The translations under genes and the position numbers were made by a program. The notes under the pieces were generated by a model, which saw only the letters and a program-made list of their open reading frames with translations, was not told where the DNA came from and did no database searches. From positions 1 through 5,071 of the forward strand of contig CANJWF010000103.1 of the NCBI GenBank assembly GCA_947478315.1: 5,071 nucleotides of DNA. Reading direction: 5' to 3'. Shown in pieces: positions 1 to 5,071 of this stretch (position 1 is its first letter; every line of letters begins with the position of its first letter). Origin of the DNA: Sphingobacteriaceae bacterium (lineage in GTDB: Bacteria; Bacteroidota; Bacteroidia; Sphingobacteriales; Sphingobacteriaceae).

Positions 1-578
1 CCCAAGTCGGCAACTACATTAAAATTGTCAACTAAATTATATTTAACGCCAAAACCAACAGGCACAACCACCGCAAAAGGGTCATAAGGATTAGATATAT
101 CTTGCCCCTCTGTGGCATACCAACGTAAGTGATAAACTTGACCATTCACGTTTCTCATCGGTTCGAAAGAAATAAAACCAATACCTGTAAAAAGATAAGG
201 CGAAAATCGATTTTGATTATCTCCCCCCGACCAATATTCAACAATATTAAGTTCTACCTGTGCCGTTAATTCGGAAAATGGTGTATAAAAACTGAGATTC
301 CTATTCTTATATGCAGCATTTGTAGAAGTTCCATCATTGCCCCTAAGTGTACCTTGCAAAAAATTAATTTTAAACGACCAATACGCATCAGTATTAATTT
401 TTGCTTGTAGATTAATACCTACATCGGTAAATTTAAATGGATTATTAACATTTAAATCGCCCATATAACTCATCGCTCCGCCTCCCAATCCAATATCCCA
501 AGTTTGGGTCTGCGCATCATATGGGTATACCGTACAACGACAGAATAATAAAAAGAAAAATACGTACCGATAATTCAT
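1..578 (-). CDS. DUF6089-family outer-membrane beta-barrel (porin-like) protein, C-terminus cut by window edge
   Basis: The 192 N-terminal codons are visible from an ATG at 578; the reading frame is open to position 1 and the gene continues past it. Residues 1-22 look like a signal peptide: Arg4, then a hydrophobic run VFFFLLF (6-12), with possible cleavage after Ala22 (YDA/QTQ). The mature part has alternating glycine/aromatic strands typical of a small outer-membrane barrel: GLGGGAMSYMGDLN (30-43), PYLFTGIGFISFEP (127-140), EGQ (157-159) and VVPVGFGVKYNL (171-182). In Bacteroidota, DUF6089 proteins carry the same YxGDLN, PY-x-F-x-GIG-x-F-x-P, EGQ and P-x-GxGxKY signatures and often lie next to nadK; this is recalled family knowledge. 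The molecular role is unknown; an outer-membrane or periplasmic structural role is inference. There is no obvious ribosome binding site. It lies 124 bp after nadK, so it may be cotranscribed or use its own promoter. Confidence 0.82.
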   Translation of the reverse strand, partial: MNYRYVFFFLLFCRCTVYPYDAQTQTWDIGLGGGAMSYMGDLNVNNPFKFTDVGINLQAKINTDAYWSFKINFLQGTLRGNDGTSTNAAYKNRNLSFYTPFSELTAQVELNIVEYWSGGDNQNRFSPYLFTGIGFISFEPMRNVNGQVYHLRWYATEGQDISNPYDPFAVVVPVGFGVKYNLVDNFNVVADL

Positions 579-616
579 TTGAAAGACTAGCAATATTTGA
601 GTTAGATATGGCTTGA

Positions 617-649
617 CAATATTAACCTGTTGCAACTGTGCCTAAAAAA
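617..649 (-). promoter_or_regulatory. Weak candidate Bacteroidota promoter for the DUF6089 gene
   Basis: On the minus strand TAATATTG (624 to 617) matches the Bacteroidota -7 element TAnnTTTG at all but one position. A T-run (649 to 644) ends 19 bp upstream of it, about where a TTTG-type -33 element is expected. The run doubles as the T-tract of the terminator-like hairpin after nadK. Both elements are imperfect and the region is AT-rich, so a chance match is quite possible. Confidence 0.22.
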
Positions 650-667
650 TTGTTCCAATTGACAATT
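644..667 (-). terminator. Weak intrinsic-terminator-like hairpin after nadK
   Basis: Read on the minus strand, AATTGT (667 to 662) and ACAATT (653 to 648) form a perfect 6-bp stem around an 8-nt loop, and the stem runs straight into a T-tract ending at 644. It starts about 35 nt after the nadK stop codon, the right place for a terminator. The stem has only one G-C pair and is short, so termination would be partial at best. Confidence 0.35.
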
Positions 668-702
668 CCATCATGTAGTTTGAATCGAATATTCTCCGAG
701 AT

Positions 703-1581
703 TTAATTTCGGATATCCAAACCCCAATTCAATTTGTTCCTAAGAGTTAAAAAGTAATTTTCGGTACTTAATCGAACAAGGTTAAGACAAAAATCTGCTT
801 GTCTTACAGTAATTTTTTCGGTAATCTCTAACATCTCTGTTCTAGAATCACAAGAAACCAAATATTTGCTATTTCTACATTCCACTTCAAATGCAAGTTG
901 CACATCATTAGGTAATACAACAGGACGAACATTCAAATTATGTGGAGATATTGGCGTAATAACAATATTATTAGATTTTGGATGAACAATAGGACCTCCG
1001 CAACTTAACGAATAGGCTGTAGAGCCTGTAGGTGTTGCAATAATGAGCCCATCAGACCAATAAGAGTTTAAAAATGTATCATTGATATATGCATGAACAA
1101 TCATCATTGCAGAACTATCTCTTTTATGAATAATGATATCGTTTAGTGCAAAATTTCGGTTTTTAAAATGTTCGTTTTCTGTTGTAAGCGATAATAATTT
1201 ACGTTGCTCAACAACGTACTCCTTGTTAATAATACTTTGAACAGCATTATCAATTTCATTCTTATGGATACTCGCTAAAAAACCTAAGCGTCCAAAATTG
1301 ATTCCAATAACCGGAACTCCTGAATCTTTTACCAATACAGCCGTATCGAGTAAAGTACCATCTCCCCCTAAACTGAACAAAAAATCCGCTTTATCGGCAA
1401 TATCTTCATGACTATCGAATGTATCAAAATCCAATAAATAGTCTAATTTATTTTGGATAGAAGTTTTAAAATTTCGATGTAATACAATAGAGACTTTATG
1501 CTTCCGCAAACAATCAAAAACTTGCTGCAAATCTGCAGCGGCGATTTCGCTCAAAGTTCTCCCGTATATAGCAACTCTCAT
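703..1581 (-). CDS. nadK: NAD kinase (ATP-NAD kinase)
   Basis: This cytosolic enzyme phosphorylates NAD+ to NADP+ using ATP or another phosphate donor and sets the cell's NADP(H) pool. The 292-aa protein has the expected length and all main family motifs: the N-terminal start MRVAIYGR, the catalytic GGDGT (72-76), GINFGRLGFL (93-102), the LND version of the usual LNE segment (146-148) followed by IIIHKRDSS (149-157), SDGLIIATPTGSTAYS (176-191) with CGGP (194-197), and SPHNLNVRP (212-220). Asp245 sits in SCDSR where many homologues have a DGR motif. The KRDSS segment and the D for E change look like the Bacteroidota form rather than damage, but that rests on memory. The start is the ATG at 1581, which gives the normal N-terminus; no Shine-Dalgarno is seen. 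It lies 138 bp after the CBS gene and 124 bp before the DUF6089 gene, all on the same strand. Confidence 0.96.
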   Translation of the reverse strand: MRVAIYGRTLSEIAAADLQQVFDCLRKHKVSIVLHRNFKTSIQNKLDYLLDFDTFDSHEDIADKADFLFSLGGDGTLLDTAVLVKDSGVPVIGINFGRLGFLASIHKNEIDNAVQSIINKEYVVEQRKLLSLTTENEHFKNRNFALNDIIIHKRDSSAMMIVHAYINDTFLNSYWSDGLIIATPTGSTAYSLSCGGPIVHPKSNNIVITPISPHNLNVRPVVLPNDVQLAFEVECRNSKYLVSCDSRTEMLEITEKITVRQADFCLNLVRLSTENYFLTLRNKLNWGLDIRN

Positions 1582-1614
1582 ACTTTAATGAAATAAAACA
1601 AATAATTGATTATT

Positions 1615-1650
1615 AAAAAATACTTTATGCCAGCACACATCAATAAAGTA
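1615..1650 (-). terminator. AT-rich hairpin plus T-run between the CBS gene and nadK
   Basis: TACTTTAT (1621-1628) and ATAAAGTA (1643-1650) form a perfect 8-bp inverted repeat with a 14-nt loop. On the minus strand the stem is followed at once by six T residues (1620 to 1615), the layout of an intrinsic terminator. Only one pair in the stem is G-C, so it is weak. It lies about 70 nt after the CBS stop and about 33 nt before the nadK start, and could cause partial termination or act as a leader hairpin. No exact TAnnTTTG promoter motif for nadK is visible in this 138-bp gap, so nadK probably still depends on read-through. Confidence 0.3.
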
Positions 1651-1719
1651 CCTAAAACACAATTACACCCGAAAACCCATTGTTAAACGATAATTACAAA
1701 TTTCCAGTAAAAGAAGCAA

Positions 1720-2385
1720 TCAAATATCCAAGTATTTCATAAATGACTCATACCTATCGGCGGAAGAGTCTATGTGACTAGAATGATCATAGACATACTT
1801 AACCGTATATCCATAACGAACAAAAGAAGCAAGTAACGCCGAAATATCTGGTTTGTTAACCTTTAACGTTACTTCTATTTTAGATGAGTCGTGAAAATAT
1901 TGAAGGCAGGAACTTAATATTTTAATATTCTCAGATTCCGCAATCTGTGCTATTTGAGCCAAAGAATACATCTTAATGTTCATATCAATGCACACAACGG
2001 CGCCTTGCTCTGCTGTAGAAAATATTTCAGCAATAGCAGTCCCTAAATCAAACTGAGCAATACTACCAATAAAATCATTCTTATGGGTAACAATAGGCAA
2101 CAGACTCAATTTATGCTCTAAAAATAAATTTAAAATTTCGAACAAATGCTTGTCTGAAAGAGAAAAAATATTTGGCAAAGAAAGAGATAAAGCCCCTATA
2201 GGCAGAGAAGTATCTCCATCTTGCCCTAGCATATCATCCTCATAAACCAATCCTAAGTATTGAGATTCGTTTACAACAGGTAAATGAAATACCTTGTACT
2301 CAGACATCATATCCATTGCCTTTTGAACAGTATCAGAAGTCTTTAATACAGGCAAATCATTATTAACCAACTCTGAGGCTATCAT
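1720..2385 (-). CDS. CBS-domain pair protein with C-terminal ACT-like domain
   Basis: The 221-aa protein has no signal peptide or membrane segment, so it is probably cytosolic. It opens with a tandem CBS pair: CBS1 at about residues 1-54 (VQKAMDMMSEYKVFHLPVVN at 20-39, then YLGLVYEDD) and CBS2 at about 70-122 (FEILNLFLEHKLSLLPIV at 82-99, then DFIGSI). Residues 128-200 (AVVCIDM, then a helix, IEVTLKVNKPDISALLASFVRYGYTV) look like an ACT-type fold, giving a CBS-CBS-ACT layout like AcuB-type proteins. Such pairs bind adenine nucleotides or related ligands and ACT domains bind small metabolites, so a sensor role is likely, but ligand and partner are unknown. The ATG at 2385 follows the hydrolase stop by only 5 bp, which indicates cotranscription and probably translational coupling. 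From memory, this gene commonly accompanies nadK in Bacteroidota. Confidence 0.88.
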   Translation of the reverse strand: MIASELVNNDLPVLKTSDTVQKAMDMMSEYKVFHLPVVNESQYLGLVYEDDMLGQDGDTSLPIGALSLSLPNIFSLSDKHLFEILNLFLEHKLSLLPIVTHKNDFIGSIAQFDLGTAIAEIFSTAEQGAVVCIDMNIKMYSLAQIAQIAESENIKILSSCLQYFHDSSKIEVTLKVNKPDISALLASFVRYGYTVKYVYDHSSHIDSSADRYESFMKYLDI

Positions 2386-2390
2386 AATTT

Positions 2391-3155
2391 TTAAGCGAGA
2401 ACTCTATTCAAAAAGTCTGTTAATATAACATTAAATTGAGCAGCATGCTCCATCATCGGAGCATGCCCACATTGTTCTATCCAATGCAATTCGGATTTGG
2501 GTATCAATGTGCGAAAATCCTCGGCAACTTCAGGAGGCGTAATCGTATCCTGCTTTCCCCAAATCAAACAAGTTGGTTGACTAATTTTCGATAATTCCTT
2601 ACGCATATTATGCCTAATAGCTGATTTTGCCATCGCTAATATTCTCATAACCTTATTACGGTCATTCACCGTAGCATACACCTCATCCACTAATTCTTTA
2701 GTCGCTGTATGAGGATTATAAAAAGTATATCCCACTCGCTCTTGAACGTAATCATAACTTTCTCTCTTGGGAAAAGAACCACCAAAAGAATTTTCATATA
2801 ATCCAGAACTCCCTGTTAATACCAGCCCTTTAACAAATTCAGGATGCTCTAAAGTGTAAACTAACGCCACATGCCCCCCTAAAGAATTCCCTAAAAGAAT
2901 CACGTCAGAAAACTTTTTGAAAGTTAAAAATCCGTGTAAAAATTTAGCCAAAGCACTTACATTAGTACTCAATATCGGTAAATCATAAATAGGCAACAAA
3001 GGAACTACCACTTTATATGATTTAGAAAAATTTTCAATCACAGCCTGCCAATTACTAAGCGCACCAAATAACCCATGTAACAATATTAAAGGTGCCCCCT
3101 CGCCTATTTCGACGTAATTGTACCCGTTATCTTCCTTTATTGTGTATTCAATCAT
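2391..3155 (-). CDS. Alpha/beta-fold hydrolase, substrate unknown
   Basis: This 254-aa cytosolic enzyme has the full serine-hydrolase triad. The oxyanion-hole HG is at residues 27-28 (LLHGLFGALSNW). The nucleophile elbow GNSLG places Ser at 91 (LLGNSLGGHVA), the acid is Asp203 (IWGKQDTITPP) and the base is His231 (CGHAPMMEHAAQF). A cap domain lies between Ser91 and Asp203. Sequence alone does not fix the substrate; esterase, thioesterase and C-C hydrolase activities all occur in this fold. I chose the ATG at 3155 (MIEYTIKEDNGYNYVEIG), which is a normal start for this Bacteroidota group; the frame can be extended 4 codons to a TTG at 3167, but that would put AGGAT only a couple of bases before the TTG. 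It is the first gene of the minus-strand cluster, 5 bp before the CBS gene, downstream of a good -7 motif at 3215-3222. Confidence 0.92.
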   Translation of the reverse strand: MIEYTIKEDNGYNYVEIGEGAPLILLHGLFGALSNWQAVIENFSKSYKVVVPLLPIYDLPILSTNVSALAKFLHGFLTFKKFSDVILLGNSLGGHVALVYTLEHPEFVKGLVLTGSSGLYENSFGGSFPKRESYDYVQERVGYTFYNPHTATKELVDEVYATVNDRNKVMRILAMAKSAIRHNMRKELSKISQPTCLIWGKQDTITPPEVAEDFRTLIPKSELHWIEQCGHAPMMEHAAQFNVILTDFLNRVLA

Positions 3156-3214
3156 CTTATTCGACAAATCCTATATGTTTATTATATCTGAAATTTCAAC
3201 AAACCCTAATGCCC

Positions 3215-3222
3215 CAAATATA
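3215..3222 (-). promoter_or_regulatory. Candidate -7 promoter element of the hydrolase-CBS-nadK cluster
   Basis: On the minus strand TATATTTG (3222 to 3215) matches the Bacteroidota sigma-ABfr -7 consensus TAnnTTTG exactly. Transcription would start near 3209-3211, leaving a 5' leader of about 55 nt before the ATG at 3155. No clear TTG -33 element lies 17-23 bp upstream; only an imperfect TTTT (3239 to 3236) is nearby, too close for ideal spacing. Confidence 0.5.
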
Positions 3223-3289
3223 ATGGATATTATGTAAAACTTCGTTAGTTGTGGGATTTGATTAAATATTTTTTACCAAACAAGGGCAT

Positions 3290-3304
3290 AACAAGTATCT
3301 TGTT
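3290..3304. repeat. 15-bp inverted repeat, possible operator
   Basis: AACAAG (3290-3295), TAT, then CTTGTT (3299-3304) form a perfect 6-bp inverted repeat with a 3-bp centre. It lies about 70 bp upstream of the hydrolase -7 motif. The symmetry and length fit a dimeric regulator site, but short repeats are expected by chance in AT-rich DNA. Confidence 0.3.
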
Positions 3305-3354
3305 TATTGCAATAATAATCGATTTGTTTTTTCTACCATACACACTTAATAAAA

Positions 3355-3363
3355 TTATCAACA
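3355..3363 (+). other. DnaA-box-like 9-mer (TTATCAACA)
   Basis: TTATCAACA differs from the classical DnaA box TTATCCACA at one position. It is one of four similar 9-mers within 143 bp upstream of dnaB (the others are at 3411-3419, 3426-3434 and 3489-3497). Binding by DnaA is inference. Confidence 0.25.
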
Positions 3364-3369
3364 CATATA

Positions 3370-3379
3370 TAACTAGTTA
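3370..3379. repeat. 10-bp perfect palindrome TAACTAGTTA
   Basis: TAACTAGTTA is perfectly self-complementary. Flanking TATA runs extend the symmetry on both sides if one A at 3380 is left unpaired. It lies about 150 bp upstream of dnaB. It could be a protein-binding site or a chance palindrome in AT-rich DNA. Confidence 0.25.
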
Positions 3380-3410
3380 ATATAAAGCATCTTAAATTTA
3401 AAAATAAAAA

Positions 3411-3434
3411 TTATTAACACTTCATTGTTAATAA
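3411..3434. repeat. 24-bp inverted repeat of TTATTAACA around a 6-bp centre
   Basis: TTATTAACA (3411-3419) and TGTTAATAA (3426-3434) are perfect 9-bp reverse complements separated by 6 bp. Each arm resembles a DnaA box with two changes from TTATCCACA, and a related copy TTATCAACA lies at 3355-3363. The structure could be a two-headed binding site for DnaA or another regulator about 100 bp upstream of the dnaB promoter. A hairpin terminator is unlikely because the stem has one G-C pair and no T-run follows. Confidence 0.4.
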
Positions 3435-3472
3435 ATCGAACAAATAACAACTGATAAACAAATTAAGTTTTG

Positions 3473-3490
3473 CACGTTGTAAGTGACGTG
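3473..3490. repeat. Inverted repeat CACGT-N8-ACGTG upstream of the dnaB promoter
   Basis: CACGT (3473-3477) and ACGTG (3486-3490) are perfect inverted arms 8 bp apart, in one of the few G/C-containing patches of the intergenic region. The repeat ends about 38 bp before the dnaB -7 motif, so a bound protein could contact polymerase there. The arms are short and an operator role is inference. Confidence 0.25.
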
Positions 3491-3527
3491 TTAGTAAATC
3501 CACTTCTGATTGCAAAAAATGTTTCTC

Positions 3528-3535
3528 TACTTTTG
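3528..3535 (+). promoter_or_regulatory. -7 promoter element of dnaB, very close to the start codon
   Basis: TACTTTTG matches the Bacteroidota -7 consensus TAnnTTTG exactly and ends 4 bp before the dnaB ATG at 3540. With the usual distance from -7 element to start site, transcription would begin at or within a few bases of the ATG, giving a leaderless or nearly leaderless mRNA. A TTG at 3510-3512 is the nearest -33-like element, with a slightly short 15-bp spacer. No Shine-Dalgarno is present, which fits. Confidence 0.6.
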
Positions 3536-3539
3536 CTCC

Positions 3540-5071
3540 ATGACAAACGACAACGAACAATCTCGATTTACAGGAAATTTAAACGAACGTAAAAACCGTC
3601 TACAAACTAAAATAAACAGTTTAGGAAAATTACCTCCCCAAGCGTTGGATTTAGAAGAAGCTGTATTAGGAGCCCTAATGTTAGAAAAAGACGCCTTATC
3701 GGCTGTAATTGACATATTAAGCCCAGACGTTTTTTATACAGAATCTCATCAAAAAATATTCTTAGCAATTCGAACATTATTTGAAAAGTCATCGCCTGTT
3801 GATATACTAACGGTCGTAGCTCAACTAAGACAACAAGGTGATTTAGAAATCATTGGAGGCGCCTATTACATCACCGAACTTACCAATAGAGTTGCGTCAG
3901 CAGCCAATATCGAATATCATGCAAGAATAATTTCTCAAAAATATATCCAACGAGAATTAATTAAAATTTCAACAGAAATTATCAATAATGCTTACGAAGA
4001 CACCAGCGATGTTTTTGAGTTATTAGACAGTGCCGAAAAAAAACTATTCGACATAGCTCAAAATAACCTCAGAAGAGAATCTCGTAAAATGGACGATATC
4101 ATTCGAGAATCTATCCATCAGTTAGAGGAACTACGTAAAAAAACAGACGGACTAACAGGCGTGGCATCGGGCTTTACTGCCTTAGACAGAATCACATCTG
4201 GATGGCAACCCTCCGACTTGGTTATCATTGCAGCTCGTCCCGCTATGGGTAAAACTGCATTTGTTCTAAGTTGCGCAAGAAATGCTGCCGTACAATTCGG
4301 CAAACCTGTAGTGGTATTCTCATTAGAAATGTCGTCCGTTCAATTGGTAAACCGACTTATTTCTGGCGAAACAGAAATAGAACAAGAGAAGATTCGCAAA
4401 GGTCATTTAGAAGATTGGGAATGGGAAAAATTGCATAACAAAATTGGCACCTTGGAACAATCTCCCTTATTTATTGACGACACCCCTGCACTTAATATTT
4501 TTGAGTTTCGTGCAAAATGTAGAAGACTAAAAGCACAACACGATATACAACTCATCATTGTAGACTATCTTCAACTCATGCACGCTCAAGGAGACAATAG
4601 AAGTGGCAACAGAGAACAGGAAATAGGTAGTATATCTCGCGGATTAAAACAATTAGCAAAAGAACTTAACGTTCCTATTGTGGCACTATCGCAATTAAGT
4701 CGAAATGTAGAAAACAGACCCGGAGCATCAAAAAGACCGCAATTATCGGATTTAAGAGAGTCTGGCTCTATTGAACAAGATGCAGACATGGTATTATTCC
4801 TCTATCGTCCTGAGTATTATGGATTAACAGAAGACGAACAAGGTCGTTCAACTGCTGGGATAGGCGAAATTATCATTGCAAAACATAGAAATGGAGAGAC
4901 AGGTATTGTTCCATTAAAATTTGTAGGCAAATATGTAAAATTTCAAGATTTAGAAACAGATTTTGGTAATGACAACGCGAATCCTTTTTCAGGAATAGGA
5001 CCTTCTAACACTTTTGAAACTCCATTTAAAAGTATCACACTTTCTTCAAAAGCCAACGACCACATGGAAGA
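3540..5071 (+). CDS. dnaB: Replicative DNA helicase DnaB, extreme C-terminus cut by window edge
   Basis: DnaB is the hexameric ATP-driven helicase that unwinds the replication fork ahead of DNA polymerase III and recruits primase. The visible 510 residues, with no in-frame stop, cover nearly the whole protein. The N-terminal primase-interacting domain spans about 32-135 (PPQALDLEEAVLGALMLEKDA; IIGGAYYITEL). The linker helix follows at about 155-205. The RecA-like ATPase domain starts near 206 (GVASGFTALDRITSGWQ). Walker A is ARPAMGKT (232-239), the catalytic Glu is 263 in FSLEMS, and Walker B is LIIVDYLQL (338-346). The sensor-type Gln is 385 in ALSQLSR, DLRESGSIEQDADMV spans 404-418, and the KHRNG arginine-finger segment is 448-452. 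The Walker A loop, a common intein site, is uninterrupted. After about 470 comes a low-complexity tail (GNDNANPFSGIGPSN) common in Bacteroidota DnaB. The start is the ATG at 3540; no ribosome binding site is seen. Confidence 0.97.
   Translation, partial: MTNDNEQSRFTGNLNERKNRLQTKINSLGKLPPQALDLEEAVLGALMLEKDALSAVIDILSPDVFYTESHQKIFLAIRTLFEKSSPVDILTVVAQLRQQGDLEIIGGAYYITELTNRVASAANIEYHARIISQKYIQRELIKISTEIINNAYEDTSDVFELLDSAEKKLFDIAQNNLRRESRKMDDIIRESIHQLEELRKKTDGLTGVASGFTALDRITSGWQPSDLVIIAARPAMGKTAFVLSCARNAAVQFGKPVVVFSLEMSSVQLVNRLISGETEIEQEKIRKGHLEDWEWEKLHNKIGTLEQSPLFIDDTPALNIFEFRAKCRRLKAQHDIQLIIVDYLQLMHAQGDNRSGNREQEIGSISRGLKQLAKELNVPIVALSQLSRNVENRPGASKRPQLSDLRESGSIEQDADMVLFLYRPEYYGLTEDEQGRSTAGIGEIIIAKHRNGETGIVPLKFVGKYVKFQDLETDFGNDNANPFSGIGPSNTFETPFKSITLSSKANDHME

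Larger units (their letters stand above)
3156..3539. other. AT-rich divergent intergenic region between the hydrolase gene and dnaB
   Basis: These 384 bp contain no open reading frame I can support and no tRNA-like cloverleaf. They hold the two outward-facing promoters listed separately, several short inverted repeats (3290-3304, 3370-3379, 3411-3434, 3473-3490) and a group of 9-bp elements resembling degenerate DnaA boxes. The stretch 3340-3470 is especially AT-rich. The region must carry the control signals for both the minus-strand cluster and dnaB. Confidence 0.85.

Noticed and set aside
629..636. The 8-bp palindrome GTTGCAAC in the gap between nadK and the DUF6089 gene.
   Set aside because: The symmetry does not extend past 8 bp and there is no second copy nearby, so chance is a sufficient explanation.
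3156..3167. A four-codon upstream extension of the hydrolase to a TTG start at 3167.
   Set aside because: The ATG at 3155 gives the usual N-terminus for this family, TTG is a rarer start, and the only AGGA-like sequence is too close to the TTG to work as a ribosome binding site.
3411..3434. The TTATTAACA inverted repeat as a transcription terminator.
   Set aside because: The stem is almost all A-T, no T-run follows on either strand, and it is not located just after any gene.
3156..3539. The AT-rich divergent region as the chromosomal replication origin.
   Set aside because: There is no exact TTATCCACA box, and neither dnaA nor dnaN is in the window. The DnaA-box-like sites are degenerate, so I report them only as a hypothesis.
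4230..4260. A possible intein in dnaB at the Walker A loop.
   Set aside because: The translation runs directly through ARPAMGKT into the next helix with no insertion, and the visible part of the protein is collinear with normal DnaB.
3527..4789. Several short minus-strand open frames (about 60-67 codons) opposite the dnaB coding region.
   Set aside because: They overlap the plus-strand dnaB gene, which is open for 510 codons with all helicase motifs. They have no recognisable domains and no promoter or ribosome binding site.

Overview
The window reads as chromosomal DNA from a member of the Bacteroidota. It is AT-rich and its genes lack clear Shine-Dalgarno sequences. Two intergenic sites match the Bacteroidota -7 promoter motif TAnnTTTG exactly. 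The gene families also fit: a DUF6089-type outer-membrane protein next to NAD kinase, and a CBS-pair protein with an ACT-like tail. I cannot name a genus. All genes are ordinary housekeeping genes, and I found no mobile element, CRISPR array, tRNA or rRNA.

Layout. Positions 1-3155 hold four genes on the minus strand, read from right to left: an alpha/beta hydrolase (2391-3155), a CBS-CBS-ACT-like protein (1720-2385), NAD kinase nadK (703-1581) and the N-terminal 192 codons of a DUF6089-family porin-like protein (1-578, running off the left edge). The hydrolase and CBS genes are 5 bp apart and clearly cotranscribed. Gaps of 138 bp and 124 bp follow, each with a weak hairpin plus T-run on the coding strand, so the lower genes may be only partly coupled to the upper two. 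An AT-rich divergent intergenic region of 384 bp (3156-3539) then separates this cluster from dnaB, the replicative helicase, on the plus strand (3540 to beyond the right edge, 510 codons visible).

How the genes fit together. nadK makes NADP+, the hydrolase is an enzyme of unknown substrate, and the CBS-ACT protein looks like a small-ligand sensor. The DUF6089 protein is exported. From memory, this cluster in other Bacteroidota continues into uppS, bamA and ompH/skp genes for envelope building, which would lie left of position 1. DnaB is functionally separate and merely divergent.

The most interesting non-coding signals lie in the divergent region. The dnaB -7 motif is so close to its ATG that the transcript is probably leaderless or nearly so. 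A set of 9-bp sites resembling degenerate DnaA boxes (TTATYAACA), two of them forming a perfect inverted repeat, lies upstream of dnaB. Two further short inverted repeats could be operators. I see no convincing new biological system here.
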